Positions 25,035 through 34,793 of a stretch of DNA of 64,000 bases are shown piece after piece. The stretch is from the NCBI RefSeq assembly GCF_000688395.1, contig NZ_JIAG01000003.1:1-64000 (forward strand). The letters run 5' to 3'. The stretch is from Haematomicrobium sanguinis DSM 21259 (GTDB taxonomy: Bacteria > Actinomycetota > Actinomycetes > Actinomycetales > Micrococcaceae). The number at the start of each line of letters is the position of its first letter. Position 1 is the stretch's first letter. Below the pieces are notes generated by a model. That model saw only the letters and a list, made by a program, of their open reading frames with translations. It searched no databases and was not told the DNA's origin. A program made the translations under genes and the position numbers.

Positions 25035-26339
25035 ATGGCCGAGCAATTCGACACCGTAGACATCATCCGCACCAAGCGCGACAAGCACACCCTCACCCCG
25101 GAGCAGATCAAGTGGACCATTGACGCCTACACGCGCGGAGTCATTGCCGAGGAGCAAATGAGCGCGTTGGCGATGGCGATCTTCCTCAATGGCATGAATG
25201 ACGAGGAAATCCTGGAGTGGACCCAGGCCATGATCGCCACCGGTGAGCGCATGGACTTTTCCGGGCTCACCTTGCCTAATGGCGCACAAAAACCGACCAG
25301 CGACAAGCACTCCACCGGCGGCGTTGGGGACAAGATCACCCTGCCCTTGGCGCCCCTTGTTGCCGTGTATGGCGTTGCGGTTCCGCAGTTGTCCGGGCGC
25401 GGGCTCGGGCACACCGGCGGCACCCTGGACAAGCTCGAATCCATTCCGGGCTGGCGCGCGAACCTCTCTAACGAAGAAATCATGAACCAGCTGCAGGACG
25501 TCGGTGCCGTGATTTGCGCGGCAGGCACCGGCCTGGCCCCGGCGGACAAGAAACTTTATGCACTCCGCGACGTCACCGCGACGGTGGAGTCCATCCCGCT
25601 GATTTCTTCCTCCATCATGAGCAAGAAAATCGCCGAGGGGACCGGCTCCTTGGTGCTAGATGTGAAGGTTGGCTCCGGCGCGTTCATGAAGGACGAGGAG
25701 CAGGCCCGCAAACTCGCCGAAACCATGGTGGCCCTTGGCAAAAACGCCGGCGTTCACACGGTGGCACTGCTGACAAATATGAGTACCCCGCTCGGCTTGA
25801 CTGCCGGTAATGCGATCGAGGTGGAGGAGTCCGTCGAGGTGCTCTCCGGCGGCGGGCCCGAGGATGTCGTGGAATTGACCGTTGCGCTGGCGAAGGAAAT
25901 GCTCGCTGGAGCCGGCATCACCGACGAGGATCCCCGGGAGGCGCTCAAGGACGGACGGGCGATGGATGTCTGGAACAAGATGATCCGCGCCCAAGGCGGC
26001 GACCCGGAAGCACCGCTACCGCAAGCAAAGTATTCCGAGGACATTCTCGCTCCGGCCGACGGTGTCATGACGAAACTGGACGCCCTGGACGTGGGTGTCG
26101 CCGCGTGGCGTCTCGGTGCTGGACGCGCCCGCAAGGAGGACGAGGTCCAGGCCGCCGCGGGCGTGCGTATGTACGCGAAACCCGGGGCAACGGTGAAGGC
26201 AGGGGAGCGCATCATGACCCTGTTGACCGACAAGGAAGACACTCTCCCGCGTGCCAAAGAAGTGCTGGAGAATGCGGTGGAGATCGCGCCGGAGGGCACG
26301 CGCGTCGATCAGCGCCTCATCCTGGGGCGGGTGGACTAA
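25035..26339 (+). CDS. deoA: Thymidine phosphorylase
   Basis: 434 residues. It phosphorolyses thymidine and deoxyuridine to base plus deoxyribose-1-phosphate. The family signature is clear: SGRGLGHTGGTLDKLESIPG, KHSTGGVGDKITLPLAP (phosphate binding) and KKIAEGTGSLVLDVKVGSGAFMK. The C-terminal domain (about 345-434) is the barrel-sandwich hybrid of pyrimidine phosphorylases. ATG 25035 has AAGGAGAG upstream. It follows cdd by 58 bases in the salvage cluster. Confidence 0.95.
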   Translation: MAEQFDTVDIIRTKRDKHTLTPEQIKWTIDAYTRGVIAEEQMSALAMAIFLNGMNDEEILEWTQAMIATGERMDFSGLTLPNGAQKPTSDKHSTGGVGDKITLPLAPLVAVYGVAVPQLSGRGLGHTGGTLDKLESIPGWRANLSNEEIMNQLQDVGAVICAAGTGLAPADKKLYALRDVTATVESIPLISSSIMSKKIAEGTGSLVLDVKVGSGAFMKDEEQARKLAETMVALGKNAGVHTVALLTNMSTPLGLTAGNAIEVEESVEVLSGGGPEDVVELTVALAKEMLAGAGITDEDPREALKDGRAMDVWNKMIRAQGGDPEAPLPQAKYSEDILAPADGVMTKLDALDVGVAAWRLGAGRARKEDEVQAAAGVRMYAKPGATVKAGERIMTLLTDKEDTLPRAKEVLENAVEIAPEGTRVDQRLILGRVD

Positions 26340-26382
26340 GCCGCATCTGGTTCCCCACGTCCAAGGAGGGGACGGTAGGGAA

Positions 26383-26400
26383 GGCGAGTATCGCCGTCGT
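26383..26400 (-). repeat. Dispersed ACGACGGCG motif, intergenic
   Basis: On the minus strand ACGACGGCGATACTCGCC; the same ATACTCGC variant occurs inside the GAP-family gene at 4904-4920. It lies directly before a terminator-like hairpin. Confidence 0.6.
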
Positions 26401-26409
26401 GCTTCAGCC

Positions 26410-26475
26410 TTTGTAGGGTTGTTTCGACAAAGTAGGGCCGTATACGCCCCTGCAATGTCAAAACAACCCTACAAA
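26410..26475 (+). terminator. Long imperfect hairpin after deoA
   Basis: Outer arms TTTGTAGGGTTGTTT (26410-26424) and AAACAACCCTACAAA (26461-26475) are perfect; an inner imperfect pairing (GTAGGG against CCCCTGC) continues the stem. It is likely a terminator of the salvage operon. Confidence 0.55.
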
Positions 26476-26640
26476 CTCGCCCCGCAACGAAGCCCAGACG
26501 CGCCGACCCTGGTCCCGCGGATGGAGACCCGCCCCGCCAATCTCCGGCAAAAGGATGAGGGCGCGGCCAGCATGCACATGGCTACCATGGAATAACCCCG
26601 TATTCGCGGGGGAAATCAACGCTGAAAGTACCCGCTCCGC

Positions 26641-27453
26641 ATGCAATGGCTCAACGATTTCTTCGGCTCCATCTCCGGTGCCTTCTCCTGGCTCGGCGAC
26701 ACGATGGACACGCTGAACAACGTCGTGATCGAGTACTCGGGCGCGTGGTGGGTGCTGCTCGCGGTGTTCCTCTTCTGCGCGATCGACGGCTTCTTCCCGC
26801 CGGTCCCGAGCGAATCCGTGGTGGTCGGTCTCGGCGCGATCGCGGTCTCCAGCGGCAACCCGAATATTCTGCTGCTGATCCTGGCCGCGGCCGGCGGCGC
26901 GTGGGTCGGCGACAATACCGCCTACCTCATCGGCAGGGCAATCGGCACCGACAGGTTCAAGTGGATGCGCCGGGAACGAGTGCAAAAGTCCTTCACCTGG
27001 GCCGGCGAGGAGTTGCGTAAGCGCGCGGTCTCGCTCATTTTGGTGGCCCGGTTCATCCCGGGCGGCCGTGTGGCAGTGAACTTCACCGCGGGCGCCACGA
27101 GCTTCTCGCACCGAGCGTTCATGCTGCTCACCGTGCTTTCCGGCGTCTGCTGGGCCGGGTATTCGGTCGCGATCGGCGCGTTTGCCGGCGCCTGGATGCA
27201 TGACAATCCGCTCCTCGGCGCGCTCATCGCCATCATCCTGGCGATCATTCTCGGCGTCGCTTTGGACCGCATCATCATGCGCATCCACAACCGCCGGGCC
27301 GCCCGCCATGACGCGTACCTCGCCTCCCGCGCACGTGCGGCGCAGAAGAACGACGGCGATGCCTCCAATAGCGTGCTGCGCACCGATGCGCGGGGTGACT
27401 CGGATGCGCTCGACGAAACACGTGCGGGGGCCAAGTCCGCTCACGTAGAGTAG
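26641..27453 (+). CDS. DedA-family membrane protein
   Basis: 270 residues. Helices at about 32-52, 60-88, 130-150 and 175-215. Family motifs are FCAIDGFFPPVPSESVVVGLG with an amphipathic re-entrant region, GGAWVGDNTAYLIGRAIG, and LILVARFIPGGRVAVNFTAG with the conserved R/P-G-G-R sequence. DedA proteins act in membrane homeostasis, probably undecaprenyl-phosphate or phospholipid recycling. The C-terminal tail from about 235 is hydrophilic and contains AQKNDGDASNSV, encoded by the dispersed motif (27350-27366). ATG 26641 lacks a strong ribosome binding site. Confidence 0.85.
   Translation: MQWLNDFFGSISGAFSWLGDTMDTLNNVVIEYSGAWWVLLAVFLFCAIDGFFPPVPSESVVVGLGAIAVSSGNPNILLLILAAAGGAWVGDNTAYLIGRAIGTDRFKWMRRERVQKSFTWAGEELRKRAVSLILVARFIPGGRVAVNFTAGATSFSHRAFMLLTVLSGVCWAGYSVAIGAFAGAWMHDNPLLGALIAIILAIILGVALDRIIMRIHNRRAARHDAYLASRARAAQKNDGDASNSVLRTDARGDSDALDETRAGAKSAHVE
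27350..27366 (+). repeat. Dispersed ACGACGGCG motif in the DedA tail
   Basis: ACGACGGCGATGCCTCC in frame, encoding NDGDAS within a disordered C-terminal tail; the same DNA and reading frame recur at 53575-53591. Confidence 0.65.
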
Positions 27454-27458
27454 GGATC

Positions 27459-28634
27459 GTGAACGAAGAAATTGAAGCCATTGACTCTGCCCTGAACGTC
27501 GATTTTGATATCCGTTCGCTGCCCAAGGTGTCGCTCCACGACCACCTCGACGGCGGGCTGCGCCCGGCGACGATCATCGAACTGGCGGCCGAGATCGGGC
27601 ACGAGTTGCCCTCAACCGATCCGGTGGCCCTCGGCGAGTGGTTCCGCACGGCGGCAAGTTCGGGGACATTGGAGCTGTATCTGGAAACCTTCGATCACAC
27701 CATTGCCGTGATGCAGAGCGCGGCGAATCTGTCTCGTGTGGCGCAAGAGTTTGTTGAAGATCTCGCCGCCGACGGCGTGGTCTATGGCGAGGTTCGGTGG
27801 GCGCCCGAGCAACACTTGGCTGGCGGTCTGACTCTGGATGAGGCGGTGGACGCGGTGCAGGCCGGGCTGGAGGCCGGAGTCGCCGCGGTTGAGGCCGCAG
27901 GCGGGGTCATCCAGGTGGGGCAGTTGATTACCGCGATGCGTCATGCCGATCGCAGCATGGAAATCGCGGAGCTGGCTGTGCGTCATCGCGGCCGCGGCGT
28001 GGTCGGTTTCGACATTGCTGGCGCCGAAGCCGGTTTTTCCCCTTCGCGTTTTGCTGAGGCGTTCACCTATCTGGCCGAGAATATGATGCCCTGCACCGTG
28101 CACGCGGGCGAAGCCGCCGGTTTGGACAGCATCCGTGACGCGATTGTTGACGGGCGAGCCTTGCGCCTGGGCCACGGTGTACGGATCATTGAAGACTTTG
28201 AGATCGAAACGGTTCCCGCCGATGAGGTGGATGCCGCGGACGGGGCTAGTGGCAGTGCCGATGAGCCGGTAGAAATGGTGACGTTGGGGCCGATAGCCTC
28301 CTGGGTCCGCGACCGCGGAATCGCGCTGGAAGTGGCACCGTCCTCCAACCTGCAAACCTTGGCCGCGACCGGCCCGGGAGAGGGAATCGAGAAGCACCCC
28401 ATCGACATGCTCTACCGCACCGGGTTCAAAGTGACGGTCAACCCGGATAATCGGTTGATGTCGGATGTGAGCCTGACGAGCGAGTTCGAATTGCTGGTCG
28501 ACGCCTTTGGGTTTGACCTGGATGACGTGCTGTACCTGACCTTGAACGCGGTCGAGGCGGCGTTCTTGCCGCTGGACGAGCGTGAAGCCCTGGCCGATTA
28601 CATTGTCGAAGCGTTCAACGCCGCCCGGGCCTAG
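27459..28634 (+). CDS. add: Adenosine deaminase
   Basis: 391 residues. It converts adenosine and deoxyadenosine to inosines in purine salvage. Zinc and catalytic motifs: SLHDHLDGGLRP (HxHxDG-like), TVHAGEAAG, RLGHGVRII and the late NPDNRLMSD. GVVGFDIAGAEAGF is also conserved. An insertion of about 25 acidic residues (VPADEVDAADGASGSADEP, near 250-270) is unusual. The start is GTG 27459 with TAGGGA upstream; TAGAGT is 7 bases before the GTG, so a leaderless message is also possible. It overlaps mazG by 53 bases. Confidence 0.93.
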   Translation: MNEEIEAIDSALNVDFDIRSLPKVSLHDHLDGGLRPATIIELAAEIGHELPSTDPVALGEWFRTAASSGTLELYLETFDHTIAVMQSAANLSRVAQEFVEDLAADGVVYGEVRWAPEQHLAGGLTLDEAVDAVQAGLEAGVAAVEAAGGVIQVGQLITAMRHADRSMEIAELAVRHRGRGVVGFDIAGAEAGFSPSRFAEAFTYLAENMMPCTVHAGEAAGLDSIRDAIVDGRALRLGHGVRIIEDFEIETVPADEVDAADGASGSADEPVEMVTLGPIASWVRDRGIALEVAPSSNLQTLAATGPGEGIEKHPIDMLYRTGFKVTVNPDNRLMSDVSLTSEFELLVDAFGFDLDDVLYLTLNAVEAAFLPLDEREALADYIVEAFNAARA

Positions 28635-29079
28635 CGGGCCGAGCGGGCCTAGCGAGCCGAGCGAGCCCGATCAACTCAGCGGCCCAGACGCCGCGGCGAT
28701 TCGGGACTTCACGCAAACAATCGCGCTTTTGCGCGAGCGGTGCCCCTGGATGGGCCGGCTGAGCGCCGAAACGCTGGTGCCGTACTTGCGCGAAGAAACA
28801 GAGGAACTGGCCGAGGCCATCGAAGAGGGCCACCCGGATTCAGAACTCATGGGCGAACTCGGTGACGTTTTATTGCAGGTCGTGCTGCACGCGCGCCTGG
28901 CCGAGGAACGCGGCGCCTTTACTTTCGCGGATGTCGTGAACACGATCGACGCGAAAATGAAGCGCCGCAACCCGCACGTCTTCCATGCCGATGGGACTGC
29001 GCGCCCCGCCGACGATCCGATCCCGAGCATCGCCGAGATCGAAGTGGCCTGGGACCGCATTAAGGCCCAAGAGCGCTAA
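28582..29079 (+). CDS. mazG: MazG-family nucleotide pyrophosphohydrolase
   Basis: 165 residues, a single MazG domain (about 38-125) that hydrolyses non-canonical NTPs to NMP and PPi. Motifs: CPWMGRLSAETLVPYLREETEEL (normally CPWD...T..SL..YL.EE..E) and GELGDVLLQVVLHARLAEE with the metal-binding acidic residues. WMGR replaces the usual WDRxQT. The first 33 residues include the repeat GPSGPSGPSEPSEP and lie partly inside the end of add. The start is GTG 28582; a start inside the repeat is possible. The enolase gene follows after a strong hairpin. Confidence 0.85.
   Translation: MKPWPITLSKRSTPPGPSGPSGPSEPSEPDQLSGPDAAAIRDFTQTIALLRERCPWMGRLSAETLVPYLREETEELAEAIEEGHPDSELMGELGDVLLQVVLHARLAEERGAFTFADVVNTIDAKMKRRNPHVFHADGTARPADDPIPSIAEIEVAWDRIKAQER
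28622..28672 (+). repeat. GC-rich tandem repeat across the add stop codon
   Basis: Alternating GGGCCTAGC, GGGCCGAGC and GAGCCGAGC units cover the add stop codon (28632-28634) and encode GPSGPSGPSEPSEP in the overlapping mazG frame. Confidence 0.7.
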
Positions 29080-29085
29080 TCCCTC

Positions 29086-29148
29086 CGCCGAGTCGGCACG
29101 TTTTCCGCTATAAGGAGTGCCAATAGCGGAAAACGTGCCGACTCGGCG
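29086..29148 (+). terminator. Long hairpin after mazG
   Basis: Arms 29086-29111 and 29123-29148 (26 bp; left begins CGCCGAGTCGGCACGTTTTC) are perfectly complementary with an 11-base loop. It lies 7 bases after the mazG stop and upstream of eno. Confidence 0.65.
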
Positions 29149-29237
29149 TGCGGGGACCGCGTGGAAGGCGTGCGGGGACCGCGAGAGGTGGCGCGCGGGC
29201 AGACGTACTAGGCTAGACGTGGACGGCGTTGTCCTGA

Positions 29238-30563
<1,326 letters not shown>

Positions 30564-30622
30564 AAACCGCCGACGCTCCCGGTAACCTCAAGGAAGAATC
30601 TTCCCCACCCCAGGAGCACACG

Positions 30623-31666
30623 TTGAGTAGCCGTCGCCCGAACGTCCCGCGCGCCACCGAGAGCGGTAGCGCGCGCGGCCGGGCGGCGGCCTCTTCGTTT
30701 AAGCACGACGGCGATGCCTCCTCCCAGCACCACTCGCCTTCCGCGCCGGCCGGCACTTCCACGCCCCGCACGGCTAAGGTCACCCTCCTGGAGGACGCGT
30801 CAGCCTCGACGGCCAAACACACCCGGTCCGAGCAAAAAAAGTCTGGGCTGAGCAAAGTCGTGACCGGTGTGAAGAGCGCCGCCGGTACTAACGCGAAAAA
30901 GGATAATCGCGCGGCCAAGAGTGCACAGTCCCCGGAAAAGTCTGCCCAGAGCGCGGCCCGTGCCGGCGCGATACGCGACAAGATTGCCGCCAACGCCGGG
31001 CCAAAAGCGGCTACCGGTTCCCGCCAGATGACCTCCGGCGAAGCGAAGAGCTCCAGCCCTACCCGATCATCCGCGGAAACCTCCTCCGCTAGGACCCAGC
31101 GCACTTCTGCGACGCGGACTAAACCCAAGGGGCGCTCCCCGAGAGCCACCGACTCGCGCGAGTCCCGCGCCGAGCAGCGCTCGACTTACTCCCGGGGCAT
31201 CCGCAAGGCGGCTCCCGCACGGCCATCCACGGCACCCGCGAGTGCCCGCAACCGGAGCACCGCAAAGAGGACAGAAACGGCGCCGGTCCCGGCCCGCACC
31301 TTTTCTGGCCGCATGATCGCGGTGGTTCTGGTGCTCATCACCGCCGTCGTTTTTGTGGCACCGGCCTTCCGGGTGTACATGGAGCAACAAGGCGAAATTG
31401 CGGCCGTCAACCAGTCCATTGCGGAGCAGCAGCGCCGTCAAGATGAACTCAACGCCGAAATTAAACGCTGGCAAGACCAGGACTTTGTGGTGCAACAGGC
31501 ACGTGACAGCTTGAACATGGTGAACCCTGGGGAGCGGCAATACATTGTCAAAGGAACCGAAGGCATCACCGACGGCGCTCCACCGCCAGCCTTCGACGGC
31601 CCCACGGATTTGCCCTGGGCGGATGCATTCTGGGAATCTGTAAAGCGGGCCGCGACCGCCCCTTAG
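30623..31666 (+). CDS. FtsB/DivIC-family septum formation protein with long basic N-terminus
   Basis: 347 residues. The C-terminal part has one transmembrane helix (about 232-250, MIAVVLVLITAVVFVAPAFRV), a coiled coil (NQSIAEQQRRQDELNAEIKRW) and the family ending RDSLNMVNPGERQYIV, typical of DivIC/FtsB, which scaffolds division with FtsL and FtsQ. The first 230 residues are disordered and rich in Ser, Ala, Lys and Arg, far longer than in most homologues. They include SSFKHDGDASSQHH, encoded by a dispersed motif (30705-30721). The start is TTG 30623 with AGGAG upstream. Position after eno fits Rv1024. Confidence 0.85.
   Translation: MSSRRPNVPRATESGSARGRAAASSFKHDGDASSQHHSPSAPAGTSTPRTAKVTLLEDASASTAKHTRSEQKKSGLSKVVTGVKSAAGTNAKKDNRAAKSAQSPEKSAQSAARAGAIRDKIAANAGPKAATGSRQMTSGEAKSSSPTRSSAETSSARTQRTSATRTKPKGRSPRATDSRESRAEQRSTYSRGIRKAAPARPSTAPASARNRSTAKRTETAPVPARTFSGRMIAVVLVLITAVVFVAPAFRVYMEQQGEIAAVNQSIAEQQRRQDELNAEIKRWQDQDFVVQQARDSLNMVNPGERQYIVKGTEGITDGAPPPAFDGPTDLPWADAFWESVKRAATAP
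30705..30721 (+). repeat. Dispersed ACGACGGCG motif in the FtsB/DivIC N-terminus
   Basis: ACGACGGCGATGCCTCC in frame encodes HDGDASS in a disordered region; identical over 17 bases to the copies at 27350 and 53575. Confidence 0.65.
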
Positions 31667-31724
31667 CTCTACTTTCCCCACCCCACGTGCTCAACTTTGC
31701 GTGTCGCGGCCTGTGAAAGGCACT

Positions 31725-32318
31725 ATGGATCCGCGCATTCCCACCCAGCAAGACCTCGATACCGTGAGTCTGCAGCTGGGCCGACCCGTTCGCGACGTCG
31801 TGGAAATTGGGGCGCGTTGCATCTGCGGGAACCCCTTTGTCGCCACCACCGCTCCCAGGCTTTCCAGCGGAATCCCCTTTCCCACCACCTTTTACCTGAC
31901 CCATCCGGTCATCACCCAAGCCGTCTCGCGGCTTGAGGCCGGAGGAGTCATGACCGAAATGAACCAACAACTCGCCGAGGACGAAGCCTTGCGCGAGCGG
32001 TACCGGAGCGCGCACGAATCCTATCTGGCTGCTCGCGAAGAGATACGGGCGCGCCGAAATCTGGGCGAGGTCCCCGAAATCGCCGGTGTCAGCGCCGGCG
32101 GCATGCCCGAGCGCGTCAAATGTTTGCATGTGGCCGTCGGGCACGCCCTGGCGGTGGGTCCCGGCGTGAATCCCATCGGCGATAAGGCCTTGGAAATGAT
32201 TCGCCCATGGTTCACGCTGGATAAGTGCTACTGCGAAGGCGCCTGGGACCCAGATGCGCCGGTTCCCACCAAAGACCTCAGCAGGCACGTGAAGACCCAG
32301 GAACGGAGGGGTTCATGA
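31725..32318 (+). CDS. DUF501 family protein
   Basis: 197 residues. Conserved DUF501 features: LGRPVRDVVEIGARCICGNPFVATT, LPSGIPFPTTFYLTHPV-like SSGIPFPTTFYLTHPVI, GVSAGGMPERVKCLHVAVGHALAVG and a Cys-rich CYCEGAW. The cysteines (CICG, C at the HVA region, CYC) suggest a metal site. Function unknown, though it is a conserved neighbour of eno and ppx in actinobacteria. I chose ATG 31725 with GAAAGG 5 bases upstream; GTG 31701 is an alternative. It overlaps the next gene by 4 bases (ATGA). Confidence 0.85.
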   Translation: MDPRIPTQQDLDTVSLQLGRPVRDVVEIGARCICGNPFVATTAPRLSSGIPFPTTFYLTHPVITQAVSRLEAGGVMTEMNQQLAEDEALRERYRSAHESYLAAREEIRARRNLGEVPEIAGVSAGGMPERVKCLHVAVGHALAVGPGVNPIGDKALEMIRPWFTLDKCYCEGAWDPDAPVPTKDLSRHVKTQERRGS

Positions 32319-33277
32319 GGGTTGCCGCCATCGATTGTGGAACAAACTCGATCCGCCTGCTCATTGCCGAGCTCACCGAAGAGGGGCTCACCGATATTGT
32401 GCGCCTCATGAAGGTTGTGCGTCTGGGCGAAGGAGTGGATGAAACCGGGGAACTGTCCGCCGCCGCCCTGGAACGCACATTTGCCGCGACCCGCGAATAC
32501 GCCGAACTGATTGCCGAGCACGGCGCCGAACGCGTTCGTTTCGTCGCGACCTCGGCCACGCGCGATGCCCGTAATCGCGCCCACTTCGCCAACGGCATCC
32601 AGAAAATACTCGGCGTTGAGCCCGAGGTTATCAGCGGCCAAGAAGAGGCTGCGCTCTCCTTCACCGGGGCTCTCAGCGCACTGCGCCCCGGGGCTGCCGA
32701 GCCGGTCCTGGTGGTCGACCTTGGCGGCGGAAGCACCGAATTTGTTCTCGGGGGTGCCGCCAAGGGTGTGGAGCAGTCGCAAAGCCTGGATATGGGATGC
32801 GTGCGCTTTACCGAAAGATTCCTGTTTTCCGACCCGCCCACCGATCAAGAAATTGAGAAGGCGAGAGGCGCCATCGACCTCCTGCTCTCCGATGTCGATG
32901 TCGACCTGGATTCGGTGCGCACCATTGTCGGTGTCGCCGGAACCATCACCACGGTCGCAGCTCACAGCCTGAACTTAGAGGCGTACCTGCCCGAAGCGAT
33001 CAACGGTGCCGAACTCCCCATTGACACGGTGCAGGAGTCGTGCAAGCAGCTGTTGCACTCCTCGCGTGCGGCACGGGCGGCCCTCCCGTTCATGCACCCC
33101 GGACGCGTGGATGTCATTGGCGCCGGGGCGCTCATTTGGTGCCAGATTCTGCAGGCCGTCGTGAACGCGACCGACGGCAACGTCACCACGGTCACCACGA
33201 GCGAGCACGATATTCTTGATGGAATTGCGCTCAGCATCGCCGGCACTGACGCGACGGCAACCGAAACCACACGCTAA
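32315..33277 (+). CDS. ppx: Ppx/GppA family exopolyphosphatase
   Basis: 320 residues, the short actinobacterial form. It hydrolyses polyphosphate or pppGpp. It has the ASKHA ATPase fold: phosphate-1 AAIDCGTNSIRLLIAEL, FVATSATRDARNR, a catalytic Glu region ISGQEEAALSFTGA and phosphate-2 VLVVDLGGGSTEFVLG. Adenosine-like motif TIVGVAGTITTVAAHSL follows. The ATG at 32315 overlaps the DUF501 stop and has GGAGGGG upstream. Rv1026-like by position. Confidence 0.9.
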   Translation: MRVAAIDCGTNSIRLLIAELTEEGLTDIVRLMKVVRLGEGVDETGELSAAALERTFAATREYAELIAEHGAERVRFVATSATRDARNRAHFANGIQKILGVEPEVISGQEEAALSFTGALSALRPGAAEPVLVVDLGGGSTEFVLGGAAKGVEQSQSLDMGCVRFTERFLFSDPPTDQEIEKARGAIDLLLSDVDVDLDSVRTIVGVAGTITTVAAHSLNLEAYLPEAINGAELPIDTVQESCKQLLHSSRAARAALPFMHPGRVDVIGAGALIWCQILQAVVNATDGNVTTVTTSEHDILDGIALSIAGTDATATETTR

Positions 33278-33298
33278 ACCCAACCCCCCGAGGAAAAA

Positions 33299-34759
33299 GT
33301 GACCCAACTTCACTCCGATACTTCTCGCGCCCGTTTATGGGCGAGATGCGCGGCCGTGGTGATGGGCGTCGTCGTACTTTCCGTGAATCTGTGGGCGCCG
33401 GTAGGTGCCTATGCCGACGACGTGCGCGACCGCGAGTACTGGCTCGACGCCTCGAATATTCGCAAGGCTTGGGAAATTTCCCAAGGCGAGGGCGTCAAGG
33501 TCGCGGTCATCGACACCGGCATTAATGGCGACGTCGACGTCCTCAAGGGCGCCGTGGTGGGCGGTACCGACGTGTCTGGCGCGGGCGCACCGAATGGGCA
33601 GGAACCGCTTGGGCCCGGGGAAGAACAAAAGCAGCACGGCACCATGGTGGCCTCGCTGCTGGCCGGGCGCGGCGTCGACAAGAATCCGCCAACCGACGCG
33701 TCCGCGACACCGGACCCCAACCAGGTCGGTGCCGGGCCCGATGGCGTGATCGGAGTGGCGCCAAAGGCCGAATTGCTGAGCATTTCGCTGTGGGTGGGCC
33801 CGAACAATCCCGGTGGGCTGAGCATTGAGGAGCAGATCCCGGTCGCCGTGAAGTACGCGGTGGATCAGGGTGCCAAGGTCATCAATATGTCGCTGGGGTC
33901 GAACTCGACCACGTGGCCGCAAAGCTGGGACGAGGCATTCAAATACGCCGAAGACAATGACGTGGTGATTGTCGCTGCCGCCGGAAACCGTGATTCGGGC
34001 ATTACCCAGGTAGGGGCACCCGCGACGATTCCCGGCGTGCTCGCGGTGGGCGGCCTGGATAAGAACGGTAAGGCGAGCGAGGGATCCAGCTCGCAAGGTA
34101 TCTCCATCTCGATCACCGCGCCCGCCGAAGAGTTGGTGGGCGTTGCCCCGAACGGGATCACCGTGAATTGGCAGGGGACCTCCGGGGCGGCACCGCTCGT
34201 GTCCGGGGCCGCGGCGCTCATCCGCAGCAAGTACCCGGACATGTCCGCGGCGCAAGTCATTCAGCAGCTCATTTGCGGCGCCAAAGACGGGGTAGGGTGC
34301 CAATCCGGCAAACCGGACCCGATATACGGGTACGGGAAGCTGGATGTGTATCAGGCGTTGACCATGGATGCGCCGAAGGTGGACGCGAACCCGATCGGGT
34401 CCATGAGCGAGTGGATCCGGTTGCACCGCCGCAACGATACGCCGCCGCCCACCGATGGCAACGCGACGCCCAACCCGGGCGAGTCCAGCGCGGAGATACC
34501 GCAGGCGCAGGTGCCGACGGCCATTGAGCCGGAGTCGGTCAGCGGAGTGGTACCTGGGGCAGTTGTGATTGGATTCGGGGCGCTGGTTTTCCTGGTGTTG
34601 GTGGGCGGCACTTGGCACATTGTCGCGACGCGGAAAAAGCTCGCCGCCGCCGGCGCCGATTCAGGCGCCCCCGACGGCGCGGGACATGGCGCGCATGTTG
34701 CCGGGGAGCGCGGGGAAACGCCCGAAAATCCGGGCGATTCGTCACAAACCCCCACTTAG
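33299..34759 (+). CDS. Secreted, membrane-anchored S8 serine protease (subtilisin/mycosin-like)
   Basis: 486 residues. A signal peptide (about 1-39, ending APVGAYA) precedes a peptidase S8 domain with the catalytic triad D72 (AVIDTGI), H113 (QKQHGTMVAS) and S295 (GTSGAAPLVSG); the oxyanion Asn is in AAAGNRDSG. A Pro/Gly-rich linker and a C-terminal transmembrane helix (about 419-442) with a basic stop-transfer KK follow, so the protease domain faces outside. This layout is that of mycosins, but no type VII secretion genes are in the window. The start is GTG 33299 with GAGG upstream. Confidence 0.9.
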   Translation: MTQLHSDTSRARLWARCAAVVMGVVVLSVNLWAPVGAYADDVRDREYWLDASNIRKAWEISQGEGVKVAVIDTGINGDVDVLKGAVVGGTDVSGAGAPNGQEPLGPGEEQKQHGTMVASLLAGRGVDKNPPTDASATPDPNQVGAGPDGVIGVAPKAELLSISLWVGPNNPGGLSIEEQIPVAVKYAVDQGAKVINMSLGSNSTTWPQSWDEAFKYAEDNDVVIVAAAGNRDSGITQVGAPATIPGVLAVGGLDKNGKASEGSSSQGISISITAPAEELVGVAPNGITVNWQGTSGAAPLVSGAAALIRSKYPDMSAAQVIQQLICGAKDGVGCQSGKPDPIYGYGKLDVYQALTMDAPKVDANPIGSMSEWIRLHRRNDTPPPTDGNATPNPGESSAEIPQAQVPTAIEPESVSGVVPGAVVIGFGALVFLVLVGGTWHIVATRKKLAAAGADSGAPDGAGHGAHVAGERGETPENPGDSSQTPT

Positions 34760-34781
34760 TGAAAGTTTTCACAAATAGGAC

Positions 34782-34793
34782 TAGACTGGTGTT
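34782..34793 (+). promoter_or_regulatory. -10 element and short or absent leader of ndh
   Basis: TAGACT (34782-34787) lies 6 bases before the ndh ATG with no Shine-Dalgarno between, the arrangement of leaderless transcripts in actinobacteria. Confidence 0.45.

Larger units (their letters stand above)
26340..26640. other. Non-coding gap between deoA and the DedA gene
   Basis: About 300 bases without a convincing gene. It holds an inverted dispersed motif (26383-26400), a long imperfect hairpin (26410-26475) and a small hairpin CCCCG-TATTCG-CGGGG near 26598-26613. Confidence 0.6.

Noticed and set aside
26594-26620. ACCCCGTATTCGCGGGGGAAATC, which resembles a type I-E CRISPR repeat
   Set aside because: Only one copy is present, with no spacer array and no cas gene in the window.
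33335-34618. 427-residue minus-strand open frame
   Set aside because: Antisense to the S8 protease gene, whose catalytic triad is intact.
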